Positions 15,297 through 24,778 are shown, numbered from the stretch's first letter. The stretch is DNA of 64,000 nt from Mycolicibacterium holsaticum DSM 44478 = JCM 12374 (GCF_019645835.1 NZ_CP080998.1:3968001-4032000); one strand, 5' to 3'. Translations and numbers: made by a program. The notes: generated by a model not told the origin, from the sequence alone.

Positions 15297-16142
15297 GTGT
15301 TGACCGGAGCCGACTTCGACCTCGACGGCGGACAACGAGACGGGCCGATCAGCCGGTACGCCCGCGAGTTACCCGAGCACTGGTGTTTTGGCGGGCGCGC
15401 GTTCGGCGGCTACACATCGGCGCTCGCGCTGGCCGCGGTGTTCGCCCATACCGGCAGAACGGCGGCGGCGTCGCTGTCGGTGACGTTCGTGGAGGCGGGC
15501 GTGCCCGGGCCGGTCGAACTCCTCGCGCGCACCATCCGCGGTGGCCGAATCGCCGAGGCGGTGGAGGTCACGATCAGCCAGGCCGGCCGCACCATCCTCA
15601 TCGCGAGCAGCTGGCTGGCCGACGGGTGGCTCGGGCCGCCTTCGGTCGACGCCCCAGTTCCGTTCGAACGCTACGGAACCGCGTCGTCACCGCTGCCGGA
15701 TCCGGACGAGGGCACGCCGCTGGACTGGCTTCGAGACGAGTGGGCTCCGCTGCGGTTCGCGCGCCGCCGGGGCATCGACTACCCCGACAGCCTGACGGGG
15801 TTTCATCGGGGCCGACCCGAGGTCGCGCTGTGGGTGACGGTCGACAACGGCCAGGCAGACCACGATCCGCTGCGTCATCCGCAGCTCGGTGACGTGCTGC
15901 ACGCCGACGCGCACCTCTTCGACTCCCCCGGCCAGGTGACCGGGTTCGTGGAGGCCTGGCTGTTGAGCCTGGACCTCAGCATCATCTGGCAGCCCGGCGC
16001 GCACCTGGTGCCGTCCACCGCGTGGCGGTTGTTCGAGGGCCGCGGATCGGTTGCCACCAGCGCGGTGTCGGCCTACGGCTCGCTGCGGGCCGACGACGGT
16101 TCGCTGCTGGCGGTGCTGACGTCGCAAGGCTTGGTCCGCTGA
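15297..16142 (+). CDS. Acyl-CoA thioesterase domain protein
   Basis: About 281 residues from the GTG at 15297; an earlier GTG at 15249 would overlap the SDR gene and is less likely. It shows a tandem hot-dog architecture of the TesB/4HBT_3 type: FGGRAFGGYTSALALAAVF (first domain, helix after the sheet), SLSVTFVEAGVPGPVELLAR, and a second domain with DLSIIWQPGAHLV and AYGSLRADDGSLLAVLTSQG. It would hydrolyse acyl-CoA. It follows the SDR gene by 5 bp and is convergent to the enoyl-CoA hydratase gene, in a lipid-metabolism neighbourhood. Confidence 0.75.
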   Translation: MLTGADFDLDGGQRDGPISRYARELPEHWCFGGRAFGGYTSALALAAVFAHTGRTAAASLSVTFVEAGVPGPVELLARTIRGGRIAEAVEVTISQAGRTILIASSWLADGWLGPPSVDAPVPFERYGTASSPLPDPDEGTPLDWLRDEWAPLRFARRRGIDYPDSLTGFHRGRPEVALWVTVDNGQADHDPLRHPQLGDVLHADAHLFDSPGQVTGFVEAWLLSLDLSIIWQPGAHLVPSTAWRLFEGRGSVATSAVSAYGSLRADDGSLLAVLTSQGLVR

Positions 16143-16145
16143 CCC

Positions 16146-16991
16146 TCAGGTCGATTCCTGGTTCAGCATGCTGTGCACGCTGTCGGCGAACGCGGCCGTG
16201 GTGAAGCAGGTCGGCTCGGCGAACTCCTCGAGGGTCAGCGCGTCGGCCCAGTCGGCGTCGGCTGCCGCGCGCAACAGCGGTTTGGCCATCGCGACCGCAT
16301 GCGACGGCATTTCCCCGATGCGTGAACACCATTCGTCGGCCGCCTCCATCAGGCGGTCGTGGGTGACCACTTCCTGCACCAGCCCCAGCCGGTATGCGGT
16401 GTGGGCATCGATGTGGTCACCGCGCAGGTAGTAGGCGAACGCCCCCTGGTATCCCAGCCGTCGCGTCAACGCCCAACTGGTGCCGACCTCGGGAATGAGG
16501 CCCAGCCGCCCGAACGCGGGCACGATCACCGCGCGCTCGCTGGCGATCACCAGGTCGCAGGTCAGTGCCCACGCCAGCCCCACCCCGGCGGCCGCACCGT
16601 TGAGCGCCGCGACGAACACGGTTTCTGAACCGGCGATCAACCTGGCGATGCCGCCGAACTCACGACGAATCCAGCGCCAGACGTCGGCCGTGCCTTCGGG
16701 CGCGCCGAGCTGTCCGACGGCGGCGTCCATCATCTTCAGGTCACCACCGGCGCTGAAACCGGGATCCGCCCCGGTCAGAACCACCGAACGCACATCCGGA
16801 TCGGCGTCGAGATCCTGCAGCGCACGCCGAAGCTGGCGCACCAGCGGCGCGGACAGCACGTTGAGCCGCTGGGGTTCATCGAGGGTGACCACCGCCCGGT
16901 CGCCGCGGCGTTCGACCCGCACACGCCGTTGCGCGTCAGGATCATCTCCGGCGGCGAGCATCGTCCGGTACAGCGAGCCTGACGGTGTCAT
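16146..16991 (-). CDS. Enoyl-CoA hydratase/isomerase family protein
   Basis: 281 residues of the crotonase fold. The oxyanion-hole residues are in DPGFSAGGDLKMMD and NGAAAGVGLAWALTCDLVI, and the C-terminal helices follow. A Glu is present in RLGLIPEVGTSWALTRRLG near the first catalytic position. It probably acts in beta-oxidation of a fatty or cyclic acyl-CoA. AAAGGAAACGTG precedes the ATG at 16991, and its first base is the last base of the TetR stop codon (TGATG), so translation is coupled. The TetR protein is its likely regulator. Confidence 0.88.
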   Translation of the reverse strand: MTPSGSLYRTMLAAGDDPDAQRRVRVERRGDRAVVTLDEPQRLNVLSAPLVRQLRRALQDLDADPDVRSVVLTGADPGFSAGGDLKMMDAAVGQLGAPEGTADVWRWIRREFGGIARLIAGSETVFVAALNGAAAGVGLAWALTCDLVIASERAVIVPAFGRLGLIPEVGTSWALTRRLGYQGAFAYYLRGDHIDAHTAYRLGLVQEVVTHDRLMEAADEWCSRIGEMPSHAVAMAKPLLRAAADADWADALTLEEFAEPTCFTTAAFADSVHSMLNQEST

Positions 16992-17587
16992 CACGTTTCC
17001 TTTCGTCGAATTTCTTTGGTGCGCAACGCCGCCCAGGCCGCGTCGGCGAAGGCTTGGACCGCTTCCGGCGGCATTGTGACCTCTGGGCCCGAGATCCAGT
17101 GGCGGCTGAACTCCTGCGCGGGACCCAGCCACAGCGCGGCGGTGATGCCGATGCGCATCGGTTGCAACATCCCGTAGCGCTGATGTGGACGCCACCAGTC
17201 GCGCACCGATCCGAAGAAGGCCGCGTTGGACTCGCGCAACCGCTCGCTGTCGAGGCGGTCACCGAGCAGCAGCTTGGCCTCGCCGCGATGGGTGCTCACC
17301 CAGTCGAGGTGGTAGGCAACGCCGCCGCGGATACCGCCTTGCGCGGTGTCGTGGCCGCGCAGCATTTCGAGAAACCCGGCCTGGTACTGACCGATCAGCT
17401 GCGCGTAGACGGCCGTGGCCAGCGAGAGCTTGTCGGGAAAGTGGTGATACAACGCGCCGACGCTCACGTTGGCCTCGCGGCGCACCTGGTCCAGCGTTGC
17501 CGACAGCGCGCCGTCAGCAGCAAAACAGCGCCGCGCCGCGGCAAGTAACCGGCTGCGCGCATCTGTTCCCGCCGCACTCTCGGGCAC
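16991..17587 (-). CDS. TetR/AcrR-family transcriptional regulator
   Basis: 198 residues starting with GTG at 17587. The N-terminal helix-turn-helix is clear (SATLDQVRREANVSVGALYH, then HFPDKLSLATAVYAQL), followed by a helical ligand-binding domain with many aromatic residues (WRPHQRYGML, AALWLGPAQEF). It is the first gene of a two-gene unit with the enoyl-CoA hydratase, so it probably represses its own operon and responds to an acyl-CoA or similar metabolite. No clear operator palindrome was found in the 77 bp upstream. Confidence 0.88.
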   Translation of the reverse strand: MPESAAGTDARSRLLAAARRCFAADGALSATLDQVRREANVSVGALYHHFPDKLSLATAVYAQLIGQYQAGFLEMLRGHDTAQGGIRGGVAYHLDWVSTHRGEAKLLLGDRLDSERLRESNAAFFGSVRDWWRPHQRYGMLQPMRIGITAALWLGPAQEFSRHWISGPEVTMPPEAVQAFADAAWAALRTKEIRRKET

Positions 17588-17663
17588 GAGGATTACTCTA
17601 GCCTGACCGAGGAATCCTCTGTCAAGATGAGCCGACCGATCGTCGTCCGTGGCCAGCCGGCGT

Positions 17664-17912
17664 TCAGGCCATGCAGAGGTCGGTGCCCAGCAGCAGCAGC
17701 GGCCAGAGCAGCGTGGTCTGCACGAACGCCGCGATCTCGGCGCCCGCGGGCAGACGGGTCTGCAGCGCGGTCTCGATGGCGCGCACCTGCTCGGCGTCGA
17801 AGAAGGCCCAGACCAACCCGATCAGCAGATAGGGAATCGCGAGCCACATCGCGGTCTCGATCATCGCCGCGACGCTCGCCCGCCGGCTCAGCACCCGGCG
17901 CAGCACGGTCAC
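17664..17912 (-). CDS. Small membrane protein paired with MpaB-family gene (2)
   Basis: 82 residues with two predicted membrane segments (about 19-37, MWLAIPYLLIGLVWAFFD region, and 63-78, QTTLLWPLLLLGTDLC region). It starts with GTG at 17912, overlapping the stop of the MpaB-like gene (GTGA). It shares the pattern of the 78-residue protein at 18769-19005 (AxPYLLxGLVWAFF and WPLLLLGT), so the two are paralogues on either side of the oxygenase-like gene. No known function; it may anchor or assemble the MpaB-like protein in the membrane. Confidence 0.65.
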   Translation of the reverse strand: MTVLRRVLSRRASVAAMIETAMWLAIPYLLIGLVWAFFDAEQVRAIETALQTRLPAGAEIAAFVQTTLLWPLLLLGTDLCMA

Positions 17913-18772
17913 ACCAGCGCGCGCTGCTGGCGGACCCGGCGGCGCACATCGGCGAGCAGGACGTAACTGCCGCCCTGGCGGATGAACACGGGCAGGAAAC
18001 GGTTGGCGAACGCGACGAGCAAGAACAACCTTTCGAACTGGCGCTGCCGGAAATCACCCCACCCCAGGCCCATCGCATCGCGGAAGACCGGGGCGAGAAA
18101 TCCCACCGTGAGGAACTTCAACAGCGGCCGAAACGGAATGCCCAGAAGCGGATTGATCATCCGCAGGTTCAGCATCTCGAGCAGATAGTCGCGGACGCGG
18201 TCGTCGATCGTTATCTGCCCGCACGCCTCGGTCCAGTACGCGTCGAACTCCGCGCGGGTGGGCGGCCATTGGTCCTCGCTGACCTGCAGCGTGGTGCCCA
18301 GCGTCCACGCCGACCGGTAGAACTGCTCGGACTGCTCGGGCGTCATCTCACCGCGCAGCAGTTGATAGGTGTCCTCCATCCCCACGAAAAGACATGCCGC
18401 TACCCACATTTGAAGATCACGATCGAACGCGTTGTAGCGCACGGGGCTGTCGGGGGTGGACTGGACGTGTCGGTGCGACTCGTTGACCGCCTCCCGGAAC
18501 GCCGCACGGTCCTGTGGGCTTCCGAGGATCGCGACCGCCAGATACTGGAACGTGGTTCTGGCCCGTTTCCACGGATGCTTCAACAGGTTGCCGGAATCGA
18601 CCTTGCTCTCGACGACGCCGTATCCCACGCCGGGACGCGACAGTTGCATGATCACGTTGGCCGCCCCTGCGGCGAACGCCCAGAAGTCCATCGCCTCGGC
18701 GGCGGTGACCGGTTCGGTGTCCCAGCGCGCGGTGCGCCTGCGGATGGTGATGCGGGTGTCGGCGGCCGTCAT
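17909..18772 (-). CDS. MpaB/rubber-oxygenase (DUF2236) family protein
   Basis: 287 residues from the ATG at 18772, which overlaps the stop of the preceding small gene (ATGA). The DUF2236 features are present: GAANVIMQLSRPGVGYGVVE near the start, a His in NESHRHVQ, YNAFDRDLQMWVAACLFVGM and the C-terminal helices. Characterised relatives (fungal MpaB, latex-clearing protein Lcp) are haem b oxygenases that split isoprenoid double bonds, with a conserved His as haem ligand. Mycobacteria have many such proteins, most uncharacterised. Its substrate, perhaps a polyprenyl or steroid lipid, is unknown. Confidence 0.75.
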   Translation of the reverse strand: MTAADTRITIRRRTARWDTEPVTAAEAMDFWAFAAGAANVIMQLSRPGVGYGVVESKVDSGNLLKHPWKRARTTFQYLAVAILGSPQDRAAFREAVNESHRHVQSTPDSPVRYNAFDRDLQMWVAACLFVGMEDTYQLLRGEMTPEQSEQFYRSAWTLGTTLQVSEDQWPPTRAEFDAYWTEACGQITIDDRVRDYLLEMLNLRMINPLLGIPFRPLLKFLTVGFLAPVFRDAMGLGWGDFRQRQFERLFLLVAFANRFLPVFIRQGGSYVLLADVRRRVRQQRALV

Positions 18773-19005
18773 GTCATGCATACCGTCGAGAAGAGCAGCA
18801 CCGGCCAGGCGGCGACGGAGCCGAGCAGGGCCATCAGTCGGTTCACCCCGTTGGTGTTGATCGCGTTGACGTAGTCGAGGTGAAACGCCGTCCACACCGC
18901 TCCGACGACCAGGTAGGGCACGGCCAGGATGATGGCCGTGCCGATCCACTCGGCGATCGTCATCTCGAAGCCCAGGATTTTGCGAACCGCGGTGAGCACG
19001 CTCAT
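18769..19005 (-). CDS. Small membrane protein paired with MpaB-family gene (1)
   Basis: 78 residues with two predicted membrane segments (about 20-40, IGTAIILAVPYLVVGAVWTA, and 58-76, LLGSVAAWPVLLFSTV). It is the first gene of a three-gene unit with the MpaB-like gene and the paralogous small gene at 17664; all junctions are 4-bp overlaps. The paralogy is visible in the PYLVVGAVW and WPVLLFST segments. Function is unknown; membrane recruitment of the oxygenase-like protein is an inference from gene order. Confidence 0.65.
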   Translation of the reverse strand: MSVLTAVRKILGFEMTIAEWIGTAIILAVPYLVVGAVWTAFHLDYVNAINTNGVNRLMALLGSVAAWPVLLFSTVCMT

Positions 19006-19089
19006 ATGTTAATCATCATTCATGTTTGACGACCCCGTTTCCCACAGCGGCCCGTGGGTTTGTTCGACACGGATGTGAATCGTTGTTAC

Positions 19090-19869
19090 CTATCGCAGCG
19101 TTGCCGGTTCGGATTCCGGCTCGGCCGGCTCGATCAACTCGGGACCGTTGTTGCGCACATTGTTGACCAGCCGGGACACCTCGCGTATCTCGATCCGGTC
19201 CAGATCCCCATGGCCACGCAGCAGGCCCTCGTCGATCGGGGCATCCGGATCCAGCCAGCGGTCCCAGTCGTTCTTGGAGATGCTCAGCGGCATCCTGTCG
19301 TGAATTTCGGCCAGCGGTCCGGCCGCATCGGTGGTGATGATCGTGCAACTCAACAGCGGCGCCGCCGAGGACGACCCGGACCCGTCTCGGGGCCGCCACG
19401 TCGACCACAGCCCCGCCATGAACAGCGGCTCGCCGTCGGCGCCGTACATGTAAAACGGCGTCTTCGGCGCTTTCTTCCCCGACGCCAGCTCGCCGTTGGG
19501 TCGCCATTCATACCAGCCGTCCATCGGCACCAGGCAGCGCTTGTTCTTCGCCGAGTTGCGAAACGCCGGGGACGTGGTCACCTTCTCTGCCCGCGCGTTG
19601 ATCAGCAGCGGGCCCTTGGTATCCGGGCCGCCGTCCTCGGCGGTCTTGGCCCACGGCGGCACCAACCCCCAGCGCATCGAGCGGATCCGGCGGATCGACT
19701 CGTCGTCGGGATCGGTGTGGCGCTTGACCACGGTGCTGATGGTGGTGGTCGGCGCGACGTTGTAGTTGGGTCCGGCCGTGTCCTTCTGGGCCGCCGTGGT
19801 TTCGTCGATCGCCTTGATCTTTTCGGCCAGCAGCGCCGGATCTGTGGTCACCGCGAATCGTCCACACAT
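19090..19869 (-). CDS. SRAP-family abasic-site-processing protein (YedK/HMCES)
   Basis: 259 residues from the ATG at 19869. The start is fixed by chemistry: family members need Cys2 exposed after Met removal to form the covalent bond with abasic sites, and this ATG gives MCGRFAVTT. Other conserved elements are the Asn in LLINARAE, the Glu in GWYEWRP and the His in IHDRMP. It crosslinks to AP sites in single-stranded DNA and shields the replication fork. The open frame begins 12 bases earlier (MGL), which would bury Cys2. It matches Rv3226c and is divergent from aroA. Confidence 0.93.
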   Translation of the reverse strand: MCGRFAVTTDPALLAEKIKAIDETTAAQKDTAGPNYNVAPTTTISTVVKRHTDPDDESIRRIRSMRWGLVPPWAKTAEDGGPDTKGPLLINARAEKVTTSPAFRNSAKNKRCLVPMDGWYEWRPNGELASGKKAPKTPFYMYGADGEPLFMAGLWSTWRPRDGSGSSSAAPLLSCTIITTDAAGPLAEIHDRMPLSISKNDWDRWLDPDAPIDEGLLRGHGDLDRIEIREVSRLVNNVRNNGPELIEPAEPESEPATLR

Positions 19870-19934
19870 GAGTCCCATGGTGGCAGAAACCGGCGACATG
19901 CCGGAGCTGGCAGGCTATCGGGCAGGATAGAACC

Positions 19935-21233
19935 GTGAGCACCTGGCAGGCACCGACGGCGTCTGGGCCCGTGCACGCCACGGTCACCGTGCCCGGGTCG
20001 AAATCGCTGACCAACCGGGCACTGATCCTCGCGGCGCTGGCGACACCGCAGGGCCCTTCGACCATCAGCGGTGCGCTGCGCAGCCGCGACACCGACCTGA
20101 TGATCGCGGCGCTGCAGGCGCTGGGCGTCACGATCGAGGGCGACACCGACGAGTTGACGGTCAGCGGCGCGATCGACCCACCCCGGGGCGCGCACGTCGA
20201 CTGCGGGCTGGCGGGCACCGTGCTGCGGTTCGTCCCGCCGGTGGCCGCGCTGGGCACCTCGACGATCACCTTCGACGGTGACGAGCAGGCGCGCAGCCGG
20301 CCGATCGCGCCGCTGCTCGACGCGCTGCGCACCCTCGGCGTGCAGATCGACGGGGACGGCCTGCCGTTCTCGGTACGCGGCCGCGGGTCGGTCGCAGGCG
20401 GCACGGTGCGCATCGACGCGTCGGCGTCGTCGCAGTTCGTTTCCGGGCTGTTGCTGTGCGCCGCGGCGTTCAGCGAGGGGGTGACGATCGAGCACACCGG
20501 TGCGGCGGTCCCCTCGGCGCCCCATGTGGCGATGACGGTGGCGATGCTGCGCGACGCGGGCGTCGACGTCGACGACGGCCAGCCCAACCGGTGGCGCGTC
20601 GCCCCTGGTCCCGTCGCGGCGCGGCACTGGACCATCGAGCCCGACCTGTCCAACGCGGTGCCCTTCATCGCCGCGGCGGTCGTCAGCGGCGGAACGGTGC
20701 GCATCACCGGCTGGCCCAGGGTCAGCGTGCAGCCCGCCGACTCGATCACCAGAATCCTGGCAAAGCTGGGTTGCGTTGTGCAGCACAGTGATACGTTTCT
20801 CGAGGTGCACGGATCCCACCTTTACGGCGGCATCGACATCGACATGAACGACGTCGGTGAGCTGACGCCGGCGGTGGCCGCACTCGCGGCGCTGGCGTCG
20901 GCGGGGTCGGTGTCGCGGCTGCGCGGTGTCGCGCACCTGCGTGGTCACGAAACCGACCGGCTCGCAGCGTTGTCGGCAGAGATCAACGGTTTGGGCGGCC
21001 AGTGTGAGGAGACGCCCGACGGGCTGAAGATCGTCGCTCGGCCGCTGCGCGGTGGGTTGTGGCGTTCGTATGCCGACCACCGGATGGCGACGGCGGGGGC
21101 GATCGTCGGGCTGCGGGTGCCCGGGGTGGAGGTCGACGACGTCGAGACCACCTCCAAGACGCTGCCGGACTTCCCGGAGATGTGGGCCGAGATGATGTCC
21201 GGTCAGGCGGCAGATCCCGAGGCAGGCGCTTGA
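19935..21233 (+). CDS. aroA: 3-phosphoshikimate 1-carboxyvinyltransferase (EPSP synthase)
   Basis: 432 residues starting with GTG at 19935. It transfers enolpyruvate from PEP to shikimate 3-phosphate in aromatic amino acid synthesis. Signatures are present: [17 protein letters not shown] at the start, the [11 protein letters not shown] loop, [25 protein letters not shown] and [14 protein letters not shown]. The two-domain inside-out barrel length is normal. It shares TTGA with the next gene (rsgA), so both are in one operon, as in M. tuberculosis (Rv3227-Rv3228). Confidence 0.98.
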   Translation: MSTWQAPTASGPVHATVTVPGSKSLTNRALILAALATPQGPSTISGALRSRDTDLMIAALQALGVTIEGDTDELTVSGAIDPPRGAHVDCGLAGTVLRFVPPVAALGTSTITFDGDEQARSRPIAPLLDALRTLGVQIDGDGLPFSVRGRGSVAGGTVRIDASASSQFVSGLLLCAAAFSEGVTIEHTGAAVPSAPHVAMTVAMLRDAGVDVDDGQPNRWRVAPGPVAARHWTIEPDLSNAVPFIAAAVVSGGTVRITGWPRVSVQPADSITRILAKLGCVVQHSDTFLEVHGSHLYGGIDIDMNDVGELTPAVAALAALASAGSVSRLRGVAHLRGHETDRLAALSAEINGLGGQCEETPDGLKIVARPLRGGLWRSYADHRMATAGAIVGLRVPGVEVDDVETTSKTLPDFPEMWAEMMSGQAADPEAGA

Positions 21234-22210
21234 GCCGTCGCGATTACGACGAGTCCGATGTCCGGGTGCGCCCCGGCCGGGGCTCACGGCCGCGCACCAA
21301 GATCCGACCCGATCACGCCGACGCGCAGGAAGCGATGGTGGTGACCGTCGACCGCGGCCGGTGGGGTTGCGCACTCGGCGGTGATCCGAGCCGCCGCGTC
21401 ACCGCGATGCGCGCCCGCGAACTCGGCCGCACCCCGATCGTCGTCGGCGACGATGTCGACGTGGTCGGCGACCTGTCGGGCAGGCCTGACACGCTGGCCC
21501 GCATCGTGCGCCGCGGGAAACGTCGAACGGTGCTGCGGCGCACCGCAGATGACACCGATCCTACCGAGCGCGTCGTCGTCGCCAACGCCGATCAGCTGTT
21601 GCTCGTAGTGGCCCTGGCCGACCCGCCGCCGCGCACCGGCCTGGTCGAGCGCACGCTCATCGCCGCCTATGCCGGGGGTGTCACGCCGATCCTGTGTCTG
21701 ACCAAGACGGATCTGGCCGCACCGGAGCCGTTCGCGGCGCAGTTCGCAGACCTCGACCTCACGGTCGTGACCGCGGGCCGCGACGATCCGCTCGACGCCG
21801 TCGCGCCGCTGCTGACCGACAAGGTGACCGTGCTGCTCGGGCACTCCGGCGTCGGCAAATCGACGTTGGTGAACCGCCTTGTGCCGGAAGCAGAACGGGC
21901 CACCGGTGCGGTGACCGATATCGGCCGGGGTCGGCATACGTCGACCCAGTCGGTGGCGCTGCCGCTGAGCCTGGGCGGTTGGGTGGTCGACACGCCGGGC
22001 ATCCGCTCGTTCGGGTTGGCCCACATCGAACCCGACGATGTGATGCAGGCGTTCTCCGATCTGGCCGAGGCGGTCAAGGACTGTCCGCGCGGCTGTGGTC
22101 ACATGGGTCCGCCCGCCGACCCGGAGTGCACCCTCGACGCGCTGACCGGCGCCGCCGCCGGTCGCGTCGCGGCGGCCCGGCGACTGCTGGCGACCCTTCG
22201 AGAGAAGTAG
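21230..22210 (+). CDS. rsgA: RsgA, ribosome small-subunit-dependent GTPase
   Basis: 326 residues from the TTG at 21230, which overlaps the aroA stop (TTGA). The start fits the family's N-terminus ([20 protein letters not shown]). The GTPase domain is circularly permuted: G4 (CLTKTDL) comes before G1 ([11 protein letters not shown]) and G3 (DTPGIRSFG). A C-terminal Cys/His cluster (CPRGCGH, then PEC) binds zinc. RsgA checks late maturation of the 30S subunit. The longer open frame upstream (from 21059) lies inside aroA and is not translated. Confidence 0.95.
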   Translation: MSRRDYDESDVRVRPGRGSRPRTKIRPDHADAQEAMVVTVDRGRWGCALGGDPSRRVTAMRARELGRTPIVVGDDVDVVGDLSGRPDTLARIVRRGKRRTVLRRTADDTDPTERVVVANADQLLLVVALADPPPRTGLVERTLIAAYAGGVTPILCLTKTDLAAPEPFAAQFADLDLTVVTAGRDDPLDAVAPLLTDKVTVLLGHSGVGKSTLVNRLVPEAERATGAVTDIGRGRHTSTQSVALPLSLGGWVVDTPGIRSFGLAHIEPDDVMQAFSDLAEAVKDCPRGCGHMGPPADPECTLDALTGAAAGRVAAARRLLATLREK

Positions 22211-22300
22211 TCCCGTTCTTTGCGACGTGTGTCTGCGGCGGACACGCCGCGCATTTGGCGACGCGGAACTAGACAGCACCACCCGTGGACAAGCTGTGGC

Positions 22301-23533
22301 TCACGCGCTCGCGGCGAGGCGCCTCTCCCGACGACGCGACCTGACCGCGGCGATCGAGGACTTCAGCCCCCGACGCTGGGTCGGCTCGAGTTCGGCGAAC
22401 ATCCGCTCGCTGCGGGTTTCCGGCGCATCGTCGGGGGTGTCGCGCAGGTACTTGTCCGGCAGGGACAGTTTCGCGATGGTCCGCCATGTCTTGGCGTACT
22501 GCATCAGGAAAGACCCTGTGGTGTACGGCAAATCGTACTTGTCGCAGATCTCGCGCACCCGGATCGAGATCTCGTGGAGCCGGTTGCTCGGCAGGTCCGG
22601 ATACAGGTGATGCTCGATCTGGTGGCACAGGTTGCCGCTCATGAACCGCAGCACCGGGCCGTTCTCGAAGTTGGCGCTACCCAGCATCTGCCGCAGGTAC
22701 CACTGACCCTTGCTCTCGCCGACCATGTCGGTCTTGGTGAACTTCTCTGCGCCATCGGGGAAATGGCCGCAGAAGATCACTGCGTTCGACCACACGTTGC
22801 GGATGATGTTGGCCACGACGTTGGCCTTCAGCGTCGACTTGTACGTCGCGCCGGGCGACAGTGACGTCACCGCGGGATAAGCGACGTAGTCCTTGAAGAC
22901 CTGGTTGCCGGCCTTGACGCCGAACTCCCGCACGCGCTTGAGCGTCGCTTGGCGGTCGTCGCGCCCCTTGAAGATCTTGCCAAGCTCCAGGTGCTGCAGG
23001 CCGACGCCCCACTCGAACAGCGTCGCGAGCATGGTGTTGAACAGTAGGTTGAAAGCGTTGTGCGGCTTCCACTTCTGGTCGCGGGTGACGCGCAGCAGAC
23101 CGTAGCCCACATCGTCGTCCATGCCGAGGATGTTGGTGTACTTGTGGTGCATGAAGTTGTGGGTGAAGCGCCAGTGCTTGGACGACCCGCTCATGTCCCA
23201 CTCCCACGTGGAGGAGTGGATCTCGGGATCGTTCATCCAATCCCATTGACCGTGCATGACGTTGTGGCCGATCTCCATGTTCTCGATGATCTTGGCCACG
23301 CCGAGCGTGACGGTGCCCGCCCACCACGCGGTGCGCCGCGAGCTGGCGGCCAGTACGACGCGGCCGGCGATCTCGAGTGCGCGCTGCGAGGCGATGGCCC
23401 GCCTGATGTAGCGCGCATCGCGCTCGCCGCGGGAGTCTTCGATGTCTTGGCGGATCGCGTCCAGTTCGACGGCCAGACTCTCGATGTCGGCATCCGTCAG
23501 ATGCGCGAACTGTGGTACGTCAGTGATCGCCAT
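22301..23533 (-). CDS. desA3: DesA3, acyl-CoA delta-9 desaturase
   Basis: 410 residues, an integral membrane di-iron desaturase that turns stearoyl-CoA to oleoyl-CoA. The three histidine boxes are HNVMHG, HNFMHHKYTN and HQIEHHLYPD. It needs electrons from the ferredoxin-reductase-type protein encoded next to it (Rv3230c type). The ATG at 23533 follows GAGGAGGGCTGACC. The C-terminus is RRERRLAASA; in M. tuberculosis a C-terminal LAA is reported to act as a degradation tag (from memory), and a similar but longer end is present here. Upstream lies the palindrome at 23566-23589. Confidence 0.95.
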   Translation of the reverse strand: MAITDVPQFAHLTDADIESLAVELDAIRQDIEDSRGERDARYIRRAIASQRALEIAGRVVLAASSRRTAWWAGTVTLGVAKIIENMEIGHNVMHGQWDWMNDPEIHSSTWEWDMSGSSKHWRFTHNFMHHKYTNILGMDDDVGYGLLRVTRDQKWKPHNAFNLLFNTMLATLFEWGVGLQHLELGKIFKGRDDRQATLKRVREFGVKAGNQVFKDYVAYPAVTSLSPGATYKSTLKANVVANIIRNVWSNAVIFCGHFPDGAEKFTKTDMVGESKGQWYLRQMLGSANFENGPVLRFMSGNLCHQIEHHLYPDLPSNRLHEISIRVREICDKYDLPYTTGSFLMQYAKTWRTIAKLSLPDKYLRDTPDDAPETRSERMFAELEPTQRRGLKSSIAAVRSRRRERRLAASA

Positions 23534-23565
23534 GGTCAGCCCTCCTCTCGCGTGCCTACGTTAAC

Positions 23566-23589
23566 GTAACCTACGTACCCGTAGGTTAC
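23566..23589. promoter_or_regulatory. Perfect inverted-repeat operator upstream of desA3
   Basis: GTAACCTACG (23566-23575) and CGTAGGTTAC (23580-23589) are perfect inverted repeats separated by TACC, directly next to a second palindrome ACGTTAACGT (23558-23567). The site is 33 bp before desA3. A degenerate copy stands before the reductase gene at 24755. It has the size of a TetR-family operator. The regulator is not encoded nearby. Confidence 0.7.
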
Positions 23590-23602
23590 CAGCCAGTAAA
23601 CC

Positions 23603-24739
23603 TCAGACATCGAGGACACAATCGCCGGATGCCGCGGAAATACAGGTCTGAATCCGGCTGCCCGGTTCGTGTTCGACGCCCGAGCGCAGGTCCCGGACGT
23701 GGCCGTCGAGCAAGCCGACCACACAGGACTGGCAGATGCCCATCCGGCAGCCGAACGGCATCCGAACGCCGACCTGCTCACCGGCGTCCATCAACGGCGT
23801 CGCGGCGTCGACGGTGACCGATTTGCCGCTGCGCGCGAACTCCACGGTGCCGCCCTGCCCGTGCACCGCAGCCCTCGACAGCGCGAAGCGCTCGAGATGG
23901 AGGCGTTCGGCCAAGCCGGCAGCGCTCCACGCGCGTTCGGCCGAGTCCAGCATCCCCTCGGGCCCGCACGCCCAGGTCTGCCGCTCGCGCCAGTCGGGCA
24001 CCTCGTCGGCCAACCGGGACATGTCCAGGCGACCCTGTTCACGGGTGGTGCGCACGCGCAGCGAGTAGCCGGCGTGCGCCGCCGCCAAGTCCGCCAGCTC
24101 GGATGCGAACATCACATCGGATTCCGTTGGCGCCGAATGTAAGTGGATGACGTCGGTGACCTGATCACGCCGCACCAGGGTGCGCAGCATCGACATCACC
24201 GGGGTGATGCCGGAGCCGCCGGTGAGGAACAGCACTTTGGGTGGGGCGGGGTCGGGCATGATGAAGTTGCCCTGCGGCGCGGCCAGCCGCACGATCGTGC
24301 CAGGCGCAACCCCGCTGACCAGATGGGTCGACAGGAACCCCTCGGGCATGGCTTTGACCGTGATCGTGATCGTCTTCTTGGCGGCGACCGGGCTCGATGT
24401 CAACGAATAGGACCGCCACCGCCAGCGACCCTCGACGAGAACCCCGATGCCGATGTACTGGCCCGGTTCGTAGTCGAAGGAGAACCCCCAGCCCGGCTTG
24501 ATGACCAGGGTCGCCGAGTCGACGGTCTCCTGGCGCACCTCCTGGACCCGTCCCCGAAGCTCCCGCGCCGACCACAACGGGTTGGCGAGCTGGAGGTAGT
24601 CGTCGGGCAGCAGCGGGGTGGTCACCCGCGCCACGACGGTGCGCAGCGCGTGCAGGGCCGGATGCCGCTTCGCGCCGGCGATGGTCGGCCGGTCGGTGTC
24701 ACGGACGTTGGCCGAGATCTTGACGGTGTTCTTGGCCAC
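23603..24739 (-). CDS. Ferredoxin reductase partner of DesA3 (FAD, [2Fe-2S])
   Basis: 378 residues. The FAD-binding domain ([13 protein letters not shown] with the R-x-Y-S motif) is followed by an NAD(P)H domain ([24 protein letters not shown]) and a C-terminal plant-type [2Fe-2S] ferredoxin domain with ligands in [11 protein letters not shown] and QTCIS. It passes electrons from NADPH to the DesA3 desaturase, as Rv3230c does in M. tuberculosis. It lies 69 bp upstream of desA3 on the same strand but has its own operator-like sequence, so both could be transcribed separately under one regulator. Confidence 0.93.
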   Translation of the reverse strand: MAKNTVKISANVRDTDRPTIAGAKRHPALHALRTVVARVTTPLLPDDYLQLANPLWSARELRGRVQEVRQETVDSATLVIKPGWGFSFDYEPGQYIGIGVLVEGRWRWRSYSLTSSPVAAKKTITITVKAMPEGFLSTHLVSGVAPGTIVRLAAPQGNFIMPDPAPPKVLFLTGGSGITPVMSMLRTLVRRDQVTDVIHLHSAPTESDVMFASELADLAAAHAGYSLRVRTTREQGRLDMSRLADEVPDWRERQTWACGPEGMLDSAERAWSAAGLAERLHLERFALSRAAVHGQGGTVEFARSGKSVTVDAATPLMDAGEQVGVRMPFGCRMGICQSCVVGLLDGHVRDLRSGVEHEPGSRIQTCISAASGDCVLDV

Positions 24740-24754
24740 GGAACCTACGCTACC

Positions 24755-24778
24755 GTAACCTACGGTCCCGTATCCAGT
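24755..24778. promoter_or_regulatory. Degenerate copy of the desA3 operator before the reductase gene
   Basis: GTAACCTACG at 24755-24764 is identical to the left arm of the desA3 site; the right arm (CGTATCCAGT) keeps only CGTA. A further AACCTACG at 24742-24749 overlaps the region. It lies 16-39 bp before the start codon of the reductase gene and suggests common control of both genes. Confidence 0.55.
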
